Source of the DNA: Loripinus fragilis
Taxonomy: Eukaryota; Mollusca; Bivalvia; Lucinida; Lucinidae
Assembly (NCBI GenBank): GCA_964019695.1
Contig: OZ026522.1
Coordinates: 22,932,477-22,996,476 of the forward strand
Length of the DNA: 64,000 nucleotides
Direction of reading: 5' to 3'
The notes beneath the pieces are model-generated. The model did not search any database and was not told where the DNA came from. It was given only the letters and a program-made list of their open reading frames with translations. Every line of letters starts with the position of its first letter. Position 1 is the stretch's first letter. Both the position numbers and the translations under genes were made by a program. Positions 34,815 through 46,387 of the stretch are shown piece by piece.

Positions 34815-35935
34815 CTTCCCTGGCTGTCCGTCCGTCCAAACTTTTTGTCTGTCCGGAACCATATCTCAGTACCTATTGGTTAAATTTCATTCATTCTTGG
34901 TACAAATGATAAGTACCATGGTTTCTCGATATTCTATAGGTTTGGTTGAAATCGACCCCTTAACACTTGAGTTATTGCCCTTGTTTTAGAATAGGCAATT
35001 ATAAGGCGAAACCTATATTAGCTTTTTGTGTGATGATCTTCATATTTTATCAACGCTATTATGTTTAACAACTTTTCACTATTAGACCATGATTGCCAAG
35101 TACCTGTAGATAAGCATGGCAGTGTCAAAGTTTTACCCCACCCCCTTTGACCCCACATAAGGGGTCAAAGGTCAAATATTTAAATTTCGTAATAACTAAG
35201 GTAATTGTTAATACTTTTGCTGAAATTTTGCATACAGGCAGAGCAGCAATAGATATGAAACACATCGAACGGGATTTTAGTCTAAAGGCATGGGTTTGAG
35301 CCTGTTAGGTGGACTTAGGGGGTGGGCCGAGGTCAAAATTAAACTTTTTCAGAATATGGTCATGTTGCATATCAAATTAAAGCTGACGACACTGGCAGCA
35401 ACATGGTAGCAAATATTTTGCCCACAGACACACCCTCGACCCAGGGGGTGGGGTCAAAGGTCAAACTTTATCTTTTTCTGAAAGTAGTCATGTTGCATAT
35501 GAAATTAAAGAGAATTGAGCACAGAGCACCATGAAAGCAAACATGCTGTCATTACACACACCAACGACTCCTGGGGTGGGGTCAAAAGGTAATTTTCTTT
35601 TTCTTTTCTAAAAGTGGTCATGTTGCATATCAAATTAGAGTTGATGAAGTGTAGACCTACATGCAAGGTAACACTTTAAATTTACACACACCCTTGACCT
35701 CTGGGGTTGGGTTTAAAGGTCAGATATTGAAATTGTGCAGATGTAAGTATATTTTTTATTAAACTAAGCACTAAAACATACTTGGCAGGTGTTTGTTATG
35801 ATCTGAATAATACTGAAGGTGAACTAAGGGTTAGATAAATGGGATTTATGTTTTGTGATTTACATGTTTCTCTCAAATAACCCTTCGTCGGGCGATATAA
35901 ATTCGTCGAATTTGTCTTGTTTATTTTAAAATCGC
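34815..35935 (+). repeat. Dispersed element with ~129-bp internal units
   Basis: It opens with gtccgtccgtccaaac and aaccatatctcagta, and closes with cttcgtcgggcgatataaat, whose inverse opens the fragment at 15601. Internal units marked by tcatgttgcatat-aaatta start at 35360, 35488 and 35618. The layout (terminal motifs, internal ~130-bp units, no coding) recalls the pearl-type elements described from bivalves. Confidence 0.55.
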
Positions 35936-37897
35936 TTTACCACATAACCACTTAGAATTACCAGTACTGGGGAGTTTACAAAACAGCTGTTGTTATTCTA
36001 ATAGAAAGGAGCAGTTCTGTTCCTCAGTAAAAAAAAAATCTAATATGCTTCAGTTGTTAAGGGTGTTAATCATCGGAGTTCCATATAAAGGAAAGCAAGG
36101 TATAGTACAGCATCGTTTATGATGCTATTGTGTAAATATGCTCATTATAAGCGAATTAGATCGATGGGTGGGGTAAAGTCAGCAGTATAACGATCTTGCA
36201 ATTGGTCATTTATAAGGTCAATAGTGTGTTTGAACGTCTATTGTGTGTCGACGGTGTTACTTATCATTATTCTGACAAAAAATAAAAAGATTGGTGTCCA
36301 GACTATGTAACATGTATAAATAAGCTATGTTTGATCAAAATATACCATGTTGCTCAAGAACAAATAATAGGACTGCCGCCACCGCCTCCCCCACAATTTA
36401 CCCCGCCTCACCTACAACTTTTTCTGGAACAGCCTTATTCGACACAGACTTTTCAAGTATATATACATGTACTCTCCAAACCTCTAAAACGTGTCTGTAT
36501 AGCATATGCTTAAAGTCTAAAATGAATTGCATGACACACAGGTGTGCACTAATCACTGTGAGTCCGTCTGTCCTTCCTTCCGTCCGTCCATGGTCAGTAA
36601 GCGAAAAAGCTGAAATGGTATATCACATTCGCTGTCAAGCCGCTCAAAAAACCAATATCTCAGTGCCTACAGTAGCATGTAACTTTTATTTGAACCGAAT
36701 AATAAAAATAGTCACGTGACCATTGGCGGCCATTTTGGAAGTCATATTGAAAATATGAAAAAATGCCTTTAAACAAATATTTTATGCAAAAAAGATAAAA
36801 CATCCATCTACATCAAGTATCAAACATAATGTTTTATTCTGATATTATATTGTTTCATCAGAAATAAATCAAAATAGCAGTTGAGGGGCTTAATCAGTCC
36901 TATATGTCATTCCTATGGATATGTTTTCGTTGTTTTTGACGTCCGCGAAATCTAATGACATTACAAACATTTTTGTAAAGTCAATTCTTGTACAGAAAAT
37001 TGTCTAGACTTCCATATACGATATTTTTATGTCCCCTGAACATTTAGGGGAAAAAAAATTGCGTCCCTTATAACGGCTATCAACTGTGCCTTTAAATTTC
37101 GACTATAGTCGTGTTTGGCAGTGGACGGTAAATTCGACTACAGTCGCTTTTGGCAGCGAAAGTGATAGTCGATTCAATTATGCATCATTTTGCAGAAAAT
37201 GACCAATTTGCATTTCACACATTTCTTCTGTCACCGAATACTGATAAATCTACGTTCGTCGCGGGCTCTGACTAGTCTGTGCATATGAGCAGATTTACAT
37301 GATCTTCAGATGCTCGCTGATGCGATAAATACATCTCGTGTGCTGGCTTATATTTTACGCAGCAAAACTTTATCATCCAGCAATTTCAATTGAATTAAAT
37401 AGAAGGAATTGCCATCGGCGTCGTAGTCTAATAGCTTATTTCTTGTTTCTTTCTGTATGCGATACGCTTACCATTAAAGTCAACCCGATCTATTGAACAC
37501 TAGTAATATACGGGCTTGGGCTTAAGCGCATCATAAAGACAAATATTGCACGATATCTAAAATTAGGAATAATTCGAGCAAGTGCTCTTGCATGGATGTG
37601 TTCGAGCCTGGAATTTAATAGTTCCCACTCAAAAGAGTCTTTCAAAAAAAACTTTTTTTACACTACATGTACATGTATGTGGTCTATTGATTTTTGACCT
37701 ACAACATGGCTGACCTATATTTCAAAGGGAAGTCACTGATTGTGGTGTTAGTCTTTATCTGCCTCAGAGTCCATACTTTGTGTTTGTGAACAGCGATGGC
37801 GAAGGCATGTCTGCGCAAAAGCCTCCGATGTTCGACGATGTGCTACGTACCAAAAACTCATGTGTTGGCTCATATATTCTTCTGCCGCTGCGATTAA
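35936..37897. other. Non-coding DNA with repeat scraps
   Basis: 36560-36592 has a gtccgtctgtcc run and atatctcagtgcct like the start of 34815-35935. 37090-37165 holds two aattcgacta-agtcg blocks. 37300-37375 and 37835-37895 share catgtgttggctcatat-like words. A 130-codon frame at 36327-36719 has no recognisable domain. No gene is supported. Confidence 0.4.
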
Positions 37898-38452
37898 TTA
37901 ACCCATTTATGCCAAATGTATTTTCCCATCTTTACCAATTGGACGAGTCCATTTCCAATTTTAGGGTTGTTGGGTGGTATTTTTCATTTATATTAAAATT
38001 TTAAAAGACCCTTCTGTAAGCAAACAGTGTAGAACCTGATCAGACGCTGCGTTTTGCGGCGTCCGATCTGGTTTTGCACTATTTGCCGATGTCCCAAAAA
38101 AAGGACAACTACATCTAGATGTCCTTTTCTACATCTACATTATACACGCTGCCGTCACACTTGACTACTATAGCGCGGGGGTGGGGGTTGCTGCATAAGA
38201 AAGAGAGAGAATGATAGGAAAGTTAGAAGCATAGTTGAGAGAAAGCCAGAAAAAGGGTAGTTTTGGCCAATGGATGTTCCACTCTCCACTCCTCAACCAA
38301 ACCGCCTTCCCTGAGGGTACCAGGGCACACGAAGTCCCCGACAGCATAGCTTGATGGTATTACAAGAGTGTACTAGCATGGCCGGGCCAGAAAGCTTAGA
38401 TTGACAGACTTAATAGTTCCCGTTTGAAGGACGCTAGCCTTATATGGGTTAA
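37898..38452 (+). mobile_element. piggyBac-type miniature element, interrupted
   Basis: TTAA at 37898-37901 and 38449-38452 bound ends CCCATTTATGCC and ...ccttatatGGG. The core cctgatcagacgc / gcgtccgatctgg is palindromic and flanked by gcaaacagt and gcactatttgc. Compared with 40796-41025, about 318 bp (38107-38424) are inserted near the right end, between aaaggac and gaaggac. The insert is not self-similar and contains ctagatgtccttttctacat and a c-rich ccaaaccgccttccctgagg. Confidence 0.75.
38107..38424. mobile_element. Insert inside the miniature element, unknown type
   Basis: It splits the right arm of the element at 37898-38452, with a possible aaggac target repeat on each side. It has no inverted ends, tail or coding frame that I can identify. 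Confidence 0.4.
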
Positions 38453-38815
38453 TATACACAATTTACATCTCAAGAACAGCACATTTTAACCACTGACTGT
38501 TTGACAGACATAGTGCCTAAAGGGAATATTGATAAGACATCACTAAGACGACAAATCAATCACCACGGTTATTTAAGGCTAAGCATGTTTCATACGTTCA
38601 ACATAAATGTTACTGTTACAGTTTCGTTTTGCCCTCATCTTTATGCTGCCTACTACATACATGTATGTTAACATGCACAAACTGTCTGTACTAAGTGTGA
38701 TTTCGCTATCACTCAAAGTGTTAAAACATCCAATGTGTTGTAGACTTTTCGCAATGTTTCAAATTATTATAGAGAAGGATGTAAAATGCATAATGGTGTG
38801 CGATGTTTAGAAAAT
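38453..38815. other. Unannotated DNA
   Basis: A 67-codon frame at 38607-38810 has no recognisable features. Nothing else supported. Confidence 0.4.
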
Positions 38816-39550
38816 TGTGCCCTTGTGGCCATGTTTTTAACGGACTAAATTCGCTATTTCCAGTGATATTTTACCAAATTATTTTGAATTCTAACTACCT
38901 GTTTCAGAGGAGAAAATCTTTAGTCTTTGTTATCGTGATAAGCCACACCCCCTGGCGGCCATTATTTTGACGGATCAGATCGTTTAAGTTGTTTTTGTAG
39001 AGGGTCACCTAGTAACCATTTATGCGAAATCATTTCTGCCAAATTGTTTTCAATTCTGACCAATGGTTTCAGAAGGAAAGATCTTTACGTTTCATACAAA
39101 GGTATTTAAGAGAAACTGGCCACCTTCCCTGGCGGCCAGGTTTATTGACGAAAAAAATCATTTTAACTATTTTGACGGATCAGATTTTTTCTAGCTATTT
39201 TTGTAAAGAGTCGCTTAGTGCCATTCCTGCCAAATCATTTTTAATTATGGCCACTGGTTTCAGAGGGGAAGATGTTTAAAGTTGGTTTCTACATAGGTAC
39301 ATAACGAGTACTGGCCACATCCACTGGCGACCATGTTTACTGACGGATCAAATTTGTTTTAGCTACTTTTGTAGAGGGTCACCTAATAACCATTTCCAAC
39401 TTAAAATTGTTTGCAACTTGTTTTACCACTTGTTTCAAAGTAGAAGATGTTTAAAGTTTCTTACATAGTGGTGGCCATGTTTTTATGACGGATCAAATTC
39501 GTTTTAGCCATTCTTGTAGAAGGTTATCCAGTGATCATGTCTACCAACTT
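38816..39550 (+). repeat. Degenerate tandem array (ggcggccat type), left part
   Basis: Units contain ttttgtagagggtcacct, ctgccaaatt-ttttcaattc, accaatggtttcagaggaga, agccacaccccctggcggcc and gacggatcaaatt. Unit anchors fall near 38997, 39202, 39370 and 39516. It shares words with 12380-13690. The array continues at 40455-40610 after an insertion. Confidence 0.65.
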
Positions 39551-40454
39551 TTAGCTCACCTGAGCCGGATGCTCAAGTGATGTACATGTATTAGATGGCA
39601 ATGTTGTCCGGCGTCCCGCCACACTTAAAAAGACGTATATCTCAAGTCTGTTGTCTAATTTTGATCAAATTTCGCGAAAAACGTTATCCAGTAGAGCAAA
39701 GTGCTGTGTATGGTTTTTGGACTGATTGGATTGCCATGACAACATATAGCTCTCATAGACTTATGATTGGAAAGGCTTTTAAAGTATTCCATTATGAAAG
39801 CATGAGGCCCCTAGGTTATATATAGTAGTGTGTAGCAATGTCTAATGGTCCTCTACATAAATCCCGAAGCCCCTGCTTGTGGCCAAAACTGACCCAGCTG
39901 CGGAGATCAAGAGTTTCCATAGACTTATAATTGGAAAAACTTTAAACAAATTTTCTTCTCTAAAACTAAAATGCTATAGCTTATATATTTGTATGTATCA
40001 CTGTCTAGTAGTCCCCCAATCAAGCCCCTATTCTAGAGTTTTACACCCTTACTTAGTTTTATAATGAAAAAAAAAACCCTTAAAATCTTTCTCTCAAAAC
40101 CAAGAGGCCCACAGCTTATATGTTTAGTATGTAGCAAGGTATAGTGGTCCCCTACATAAATCCTGCCAAATATACTCCTGAGGTCCAAAAAGACCATGCC
40201 ACAGTGGTCTTTAACTCCCATAGACAAAGTCCCAAAATAATTTGGTTATAAAAACTGTTTTTGTGGTTGCAATACTTTTAGTGTCCTGTTACGTATACCC
40301 TGCCAATTATACCCTAGGGGACCAAAGTAGCCATTCCATGGGAGTCATGTGCTCCCATTGACTCATAATAAAAACAAAACTTTAAGAAATCTTCTCTGAT
40401 ACCATGAGGCCAACAACTCAGTTGAGCTGGTATAGGCTCATTGAGCCTCTTATT
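39551..40454 (+). mobile_element. Array-bearing element inserted in an older array
   Basis: It begins ttagctcacctgagccgg (hairpin tgagc-cggat-gctca) and ends with aggctcattgagcct, another hairpin. Inside are three or four diverged units (gtagcaatgtctaatggtcc at 39833, then near 39992 and 40131). The flanking array unit is split between accaactt and agaattcttacgacc-ggtttc. There is no obvious target duplication. It is non-coding. Confidence 0.6.
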
Positions 40455-40610
40455 TAGAATTCTTACGACCGGTTTCAAAGGAGACGAGTTTTAAAGTTTT
40501 TGTAATCGCGATAAACCACGCCCCCCTCGGAGGCCATGTTCTTTACGGATCAAATGTTTTAGCTACTTTTGTAGAGAGTTACATGTACCTAAGTAGCATT
40601 AATGTTAAGT
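40455..40610 (+). repeat. Degenerate tandem array, right part
   Basis: It resumes the unit order of 38816-39550 (gaattctta-gacc-ggtttcaaaggaga, aaccacgcccccctcgga, gtagagagtta). Confidence 0.6.
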
Positions 40611-40795
40611 TTGGTTAAACTTGACCAAGTGCTCATTTAAAGCAAATTTTGACAACGCACGATAATCACAGACGACGAACATTGACTGATCCCAGTAGCC
40701 CACTTTAAGAACTTGGTGCTCATTCATGTGAGCTAATAATATCTGAACTCTGTATGAGCGCGCGATCGTGCATTAACTGCATACGAGGCTAATAA

Positions 40796-41025
40796 CCAAT
40801 TTATGCTGAATGTATTCTCCATCATTATCAATAGGACGAGTCCTTTTCCAAGTTTAGGGTTGTTTGGTGATATTTCTCATTTTTATTCATAATATAAAAG
40901 AAACTTCTGTAAGCAAATGGTGGAGAATCTGATCAGACACCGCGTTTTGCGGCGTCTGATCTGGTTTTGCACTGTTTACCAATGTCCCATAAAAAGGACG
41001 CTAGGCTTATATGGGTTTGGAAACC
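40796..41025 (+). mobile_element. TTAA-type miniature element, diverged ends
   Basis: It matches 37898-38106 and 38425-38452 without the insert: tttatgctgaatgtattctc, gacgagtccttttccaagtt, core ctgatcagacaccgc / gcggcgtctgatctgg, then aaaaaggacgctaggcttat and atgggttt. The terminal TTAA copies have mutated. Confidence 0.65.
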
Positions 41026-41325
41026 ATGAGCCTTGGAGCATGACGAGAGTCCTATGGACAAACAAGGCCTATCAGATGCATTAAACCATACTAGTGATAT
41101 TCCATTGCTCTAAAAAGAGAAAATGAAATTTGCACTTCCGCATGATGTTAATACATCTGCCACAATGTCAGTAAAGGACCCATAATGTAGTATGACATTG
41201 CTATCATACTTGGGATTCCTGCAACAGTATACTATTCCAAACGTCATCTTTACGTTCTCTTAGATGTAAGCATCGGATGGTACAAGGGAATCTCGGTCTA
41301 GTGAAGAAGACATAAAGAACGAAGT

Positions 41326-41567
41326 ACCAGGCCCCGAGGTTATAAAACTGTTTGCATGCTCAACTCAAATGAGCACGCAATTCTAACTGCTCAAACTACT
41401 CAAATACCGGCAAATGAAGATGTTTCTTGATTGAAGTCTCTCAGATGTTGTATTTATCAACTAATAAAGTTAAAATGCCAACAATTGTTTAACATTTATG
41501 AGCAGGATAAAATTCGTGCTCAGCTGAGTTAAACATGAAAATAGTTTTATAACCTCGGAGCCAGGCT
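41326..41567. mobile_element. Miniature inverted-repeat element (ccgaggttataaaact)
   Basis: The left end ccccgaggttataaaact is matched by the inverse agttttataacctcggagcc at the right. A shorter relative with nearly adjacent arms is at 48851-48970. Non-coding. Confidence 0.65.
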
Positions 41568-42292
41568 TCGAAACTCGCCGCCATTCACTTACGGGTTGGT
41601 AGAAGGGTTATAAAAGAACGTTGTCGTGGCACCGAGAGCAACATCCTGTCCCAATATGTCTAACAAGCACCTCTGTACCCAACGTCTAAACAGCGACTGA
41701 TAGAAAGGGTGCAGCTAACATATGCGCCAAGTGTAAGGATTCCGCCTAAAATAGTACTATTTTGCGCCTCAATAAATTGGTTTGTATATTGTTCATTTGA
41801 GTTTGGTTCCTATCGCATGGGTGAAAAGTCATTGTTTAAACATACATGCGCAGCTACACTATATCAAATGGAGTTAGGGTGTCTGTGCCTTTGCTGTTCG
41901 AAAAAAGTTTCAAAATATCACGAACTGACACATTTATTTTTAAACTGCCAGCGGTCATGCCATTACAGGAAATGGAATAATTATTTCCATTTCAATAATT
42001 TCCTCAATTATCTACTTCATTAAGTGTTGGAAAGAAATCAATCTATCTTAAGTAACTGTGGTAATCATTGGGGTGAGCGAGAACTTGCGTTGAATCAACG
42101 ACCTTATAGGATTTCCGGGAAAACAAACAAGCATGTTCATTTCTGTTCTTATGAATGTTTAATACACAATTATCATTATCATCGGTCTCCTTTGTACAAT
42201 ATATACGTAAATTATAGTTAACTTTTCGTTCGGATTTCGATTTTAAAAATGTTTCGTCAGAAATGACGCTTTGTCTGTGATGATACAATTAC
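41568..42292. other. Unannotated DNA
   Basis: A 104-codon frame at 41709-42023 lacks any recognisable domain or splice context; I do not call it. Confidence 0.4.
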
Positions 42293-42490
42293 TATTTCAT
42301 CAGTAATACACTTATTTATCATATGAAGTCGTGCCTGAGAGTGAAATAACGCCATGCATTTAAATCAAAACACCACTGATTTTCGAAATAATTTTAATGT
42401 AATATGATAAATGTAATATATTATTCGTGCTCCTGTGGTATTGAATTTATTAAACTCGTTGCGAAAAAGAGATGAAATGTTCTTCAAGTA
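42293..42490 (+). repeat. Direct repeat, left copy
   Basis: tatttcatcagtaataca through caccactgattttc is the same as 43233-43330 at a distance of 940 bp; the similarity then fades but continues into half of the palindrome seen complete at 43382. Confidence 0.85.
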
Positions 42491-43232
42491 TTGAAGAAAG
42501 GTGGCATTTATAGAGAATATACTTGTTTTCTGTAATACGTTGTATTAGAACAAATACGGTTCATCACGGGATATTCATTGAATTTCCTTAGTTAAGCTAA
42601 TCACGAGATTTAGGTGCAATGATTGTTCAGCAAGGGTATAAATTATCGTTTATAATTTTGTATGGTCATTCGAGGCTGGACAGACCAAATGAGAAATTCT
42701 GTTGGGTTTATGTGCGATTACCCACCCACCCTCATAAATGTTTGAAAAATGGTTGGTTATGTAGATTTGAAAGATATATTGCAAAACGTCTTAAAATGAT
42801 CAAAGAATTTTTGTCTTTTATATGATATTTGATTGGTTATCAGTTTCTTTCAGATAGGCTGTAAAATTGAGAGATTGGTTTTATGGATGAGTTGATGCAC
42901 AGTCTATTTTGTGTTTCGAACCCTGAACTACATCGATGTAGCCTAAGCAAGGAACTACATTTGGAAGTAGAAAGCGCTCAGGTCTGTGCTTGCCGTCACA
43001 CACGTATTTGTTGTTAAGTTTGATATCTTATCCTTTAAGATATTGTACAAAGAAATATAGACGGTTATGATGTACAAGTAAGACGCTGAATACCGATGTT
43101 GATGCATATAGGCATGTACATCATAACAGTTGATAATTCGAGGTAGTATTTCTGGTTTCCAAATATTAAGAAGTCTAGGTAATAAATAATTTATGTTTCG
43201 TCTGAATAAAATGAAAGAGAACATAAAATTAA

Positions 43233-43381
43233 TATTTCATCAGTAATACACTTATTTATCATATGAAGTCGTGCCTGAGAGTGAAATAACGCCATGCATT
43301 TAAATCAAAACACCACTGATTTTCAAAATAATGTTAATGTCATATCATACATATAATCTATCATAATTCGTGTTCCTGTAG
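43233..43381 (+). repeat. Direct repeat, right copy
   Basis: Copy of 42293-42441; see there. Scattered tttcgtcagtnat / gatgat words between 42240 and 45740 suggest an older short-unit array beneath. Confidence 0.8.
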
Positions 43382-43476
43382 TATTGAATTTTTTAAACTC
43401 GGTGCGAAAAAGGGATAAAATGTTCGACAAGCCTCGCATTTTATCTCTTTCTCAACTTGGTTGATAAATTCAATAA
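43382..43476. repeat. Palindromic element (ttgaattt...aaattcaa), copy 1
   Basis: Arms of ~40 bp: tattgaattttttaaactcg then gaaaaagggataaaatg, and the inverse cattttatctctttctcaac then gataaattcaata. Complete relatives are at 47294-47390 and 49102-49198. Confidence 0.7.
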
Positions 43477-43956
43477 AACATGAGTACTCCTATAAGATCC
43501 TCTATTTATCTGTGCTGCCTTATAAGGGTGGTAATTTTTCACTTAATATGATGTTTTGTCTGAATAAAAGTAACGATTTAACGTTTTGCCAATTAAACAG
43601 TGATGATTTAACTGTGATGAAGCATCATGGATTATGTTTTTTATAATGTTTGATCAATAATCTAAAGGGGATTTCGTCACTTGTGAATTGACGATTTGTA
43701 TGTTCTCTTAGTGTTTCGTCAGTCACATGATGAAGATCTTTCTCCTATGACACGTATATATACTGAGGGACTTTAGAAACGCACCACTTGTATTTTATTA
43801 AAATTTCTATACTTCTACAATTAATTCGAATCAAAACTTTTAGGTAAAATGTTGCCTGGTCATTTGGGGGTATTTTCATTTAAATTTTGGTAACATTTGA
43901 TATCTATTGGTAGCATGCGCAATGCTTTAAACTACATACCCCCCATTTTAAAAATT

Positions 43957-45330
43957 TCAATACCGCGTATGTCCTCCATGTGCTTGGACAACTTGATTAC
44001 ATCTTCTTCTCATCGACCGTATAAGCGTTCTGATGGTACCCTGGGGTATACGTTGTCATTTTTGTAAGAGTGCGTTACGTAATTCATTGAAGTTGGTTGG
44101 TGGAGGGTCCCGAAGGTACACCCTACGACTGATTTCATCCCAAATATGATCTATTGGGGAAAGGTCGGCCAATCCAAAACGTCAATATTGTTTGTTTGCA
44201 AATACTGGGTACACAATATAGCGATATGCTGCCTGGCATTATCGTGTTGGAATACGCCATCTGGCAAATGACGTCGCATAAACGGCTGGACAATGGGAGC
44301 TAAAATTTAGTCCCTGTAAGTATGTGCATTAATCGACCTGTCTAACACGTGAAGCTGAGTACGATTGTCAGCCGTTATTCCTCCCCAGACTAAGACACTG
44401 CCACCACCCCATCGGTCACGTTGTTTAACGCAACACTCAGCGAATCTTTCTCCATTCTTACGCTACACACGATCTCTTCCATCAGACATGCTAACATTAA
44501 AACGAGACTCATTGGAAAACAAAACTTTAGCCCATTGTCGTCTTGTCCATCATTGCCGTCTAGTCGCCCATTGTAGCCGCTGACGTCGATGCCTTCTTGT
44601 AAGAATTGGGCCAACATAAGGTCGTCTTGCGTAGATATTCTGCTCCTGTAGACGAAGCCGTACTGTCCTTGCGTGATTATGACGCCTGTAAGGAAAACAT
44701 ACTGTTTACCCAGGAGGCACACAACCTTACGAGGCGTCATTACGTTACATCGACGTCGATGTGGCGTTGTTTTGACGCCATTGTCGTGCTTAAAAAGTGT
44801 CCAAGACATTTTTTGAAGAAAAAAACAACGGTTTCTGCATCATGTTCAGAAATAGGGCATTGTATTTGCTCAAAAAAAAAAGCTGTGCATATCCTGTATG
44901 AATTTTATTGCATACAGTGACAAACAATTCAATGCTACCCTTTAAACTGTACACTCAATGGTGTCAGAAGATGTGTAATGAGCAGACGAAACAAACAAGT
45001 ACAGTTTTGAGAGCTCGTAAAGAAATTACAAAAAAGCCTAATGTACACTTACCCATGACGTCCCAAGAGTATCCTGGCAGTTGATGATGACGTCTGAAAC
45101 CTTCCCAGGAGATGCCGTTGTCTGATGAAAACATCCTGTCGGGGAGTTGTTACCCTTGGCTGGCCTGGTCTTGGTCGATTTTTTGTGATACCACTGAGTT
45201 GATAACGCATTAAACGTCGGGAAATTGTTGAGTGATCACAGTTTAGTTGCTGGGCGACCTGACGATAGCTGACGCCAGCTCTTAACATGCCAATTGCTTG
45301 GTTCCGATGTTGTTCTGAGAGGCGTGGCAT
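43957..45330 (-). pseudogene. Tc1-like transposase, broken, with a probable intron
   Basis: Starting at an ATG at 45328-45330 the frame reads MPRLSEQHRNQAIG, a helix-turn-helix DNA-binding region (residues ~5-50, with YRQVAQQLNCDHSTISRR), then a basic linker (RPRPGQPR). It runs to 45053, where a gtaagt donor begins. The frame resumes exactly in phase at 44685 after ttttccttacag, giving RHNHARTVRLRL and ARRPYVGPIL. The catalytic region follows: QWAKVLFSNESRF, GGGSVLVWGG, QHDNARQH and PIDHIWDEIS. In the first site the usual D of the DES motif is N (44511-44513); the second D is intact (44241-44243); the third acidic residue is D (44149-44151), where most relatives have E. Lesions: stops at 44550-44552, 44463-44465, 44307-44309 and 44056-44058, and a small frame-changing deletion near 44158. 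The final stop is at 43957-43959. Family assignment is secure from the motifs; a cut-and-paste role is established for the family. Confidence 0.9.
44686..45052 (-). other. Probable spliceosomal intron in the transposase
   Basis: It is 367 bp, with a perfect gtaagt donor and a ttttccttacag acceptor. Removing it joins ...LLGRHG to RHNHARTV in frame, with no residue missing relative to the usual spacing of this linker. Within it are stops in the transposase frame. The alternative is a later insertion that happens to carry splice-like ends; there is no target duplication or inverted end to support that. Confidence 0.6.
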
Positions 45331-45812
45331 CTCAACGAAGCAAAGTTGATCCAAATGAAAATGTTTTCTCAAGTTGGCCTATCGTTTGACTCATGTACAC
45401 ACGGCTCAGGTATTGACCTTGCATACTTTAGCTGCACGTGCAACTTGTTCATTTTTGATAAATTCAGCCCCATGGTATACTCGTGTTGTTATATCGAATA
45501 ATATGGCATGCCATATAGTGGTTATGTTCGCTACTAGTCGGCTGAAAATATTTATTGCTTCAAACAATTCAAATAATCAAATTATAACAAACTAAAAATG
45601 GTGCGTTTCTAAAGTCCTTGAGTTTAAGTTAGAGTTTTCGTCAGTAATGCTTTTCTGTAATGATGCATGGAGAGTTAAAGATTTGGTAATGGTTTGTCTG
45701 TTAATTAAATGTGATTTCGTCAGTTATCGAATGATGATTTATATTTGATTATACATTAGAGACGTTGTAATTGTCTGATGTCTCTGTGGTGATACATACA
45801 TGGCTGAACATT

Positions 45813-45955
45813 GGCGTAGCTCCCATTACGAAGTTAAGCACGTGCGTAATAAAGATGGTAACATTCAAGGGAGGCCACCTAATGTGATAAGAGTGATTTC
45901 CCATACCATACGGAACTGCTTTGAAATGAAAGAATTTGCTCCTATGATGCATCTT
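45813..45955 (+). mobile_element. ATT-type miniature element, left half only
   Basis: ggcgtagctcccattacg and cacgtgcgtaat, then a ggtaacattcaagggagg block, match the left half of 6413-6691. The right half is missing. Confidence 0.6.
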
Positions 45956-46387
45956 TCTTTTCACTCTATATAAAGTATAAGAAGTTAACTTGCTATAAGC
46001 AAAATGTCACTAGTCTGCCTAGTTACTGTTTGCTGCGCTGACTGGCTTAACTTTTCGCAAACACTGAAGACAGGTTTCATTGAGATGTGCCCGAATGTAT
46101 AAAAATCATGACGGTGTTCAGAACATTTAGACTTATTTCTCAACATACTTTAGCCGCCCTCGTTCTGTTTAATGGTGTAACGTTCTATTTTAGGACACCC
46201 ACATGGGATTGGTTATCATACTGGCTTTTGATTCGAATTTTATAGAACAAATTAGGGAATGGCTTTCGCTGATATCAAGATTGCGAAAACGTATGGGCAT
46301 GTACAGTATCAAGGGAAATTTCTGCCAGGACATTAATATTTTGATTATGTCTGAATTATTGAATGAAAGCACGTACTGACTGTTGTA
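45956..46387. other. Unannotated DNA
   Basis: No feature supported. Confidence 0.4.

Larger units (their letters stand above)
43763..45622 (-). mobile_element. Tc1-like transposon, 1.86 kb, inactive
   Basis: Inverted ends of ~25 bp (ctgagggactttagaaac at the left, gtttctaaagtccttgag at the right) enclose a transposase on the minus strand. A TA lies outside the left end (43761-43762); the right side now reads TT, probably a mutated TA. The flanks carry tttcgtcagt-a words on both sides, so it inserted into an older short-unit array. The ends match the 819-bp element at 3644-4462. Broken transposase below, so it cannot move itself. Confidence 0.9.

Noticed and set aside
36327..36719. 130-codon frame with a nearby proline-rich alternative
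   Set aside because: The proline run comes from a short c-rich stretch (36375-36400) and the rest overlaps a gtccgtccg repeat.
39551..39580. Canonical Helitron end (hairpin followed by CTAA on the minus strand)
   Set aside because: The base after CTAA is not the expected T and no 5' TC end was found; kept only as an array-bearing element.
44390..44809. 139-codon minus-strand frame as a gene
   Set aside because: It is an out-of-frame reading of the transposase and part of its intron; the true frame gives DDE-type motifs.
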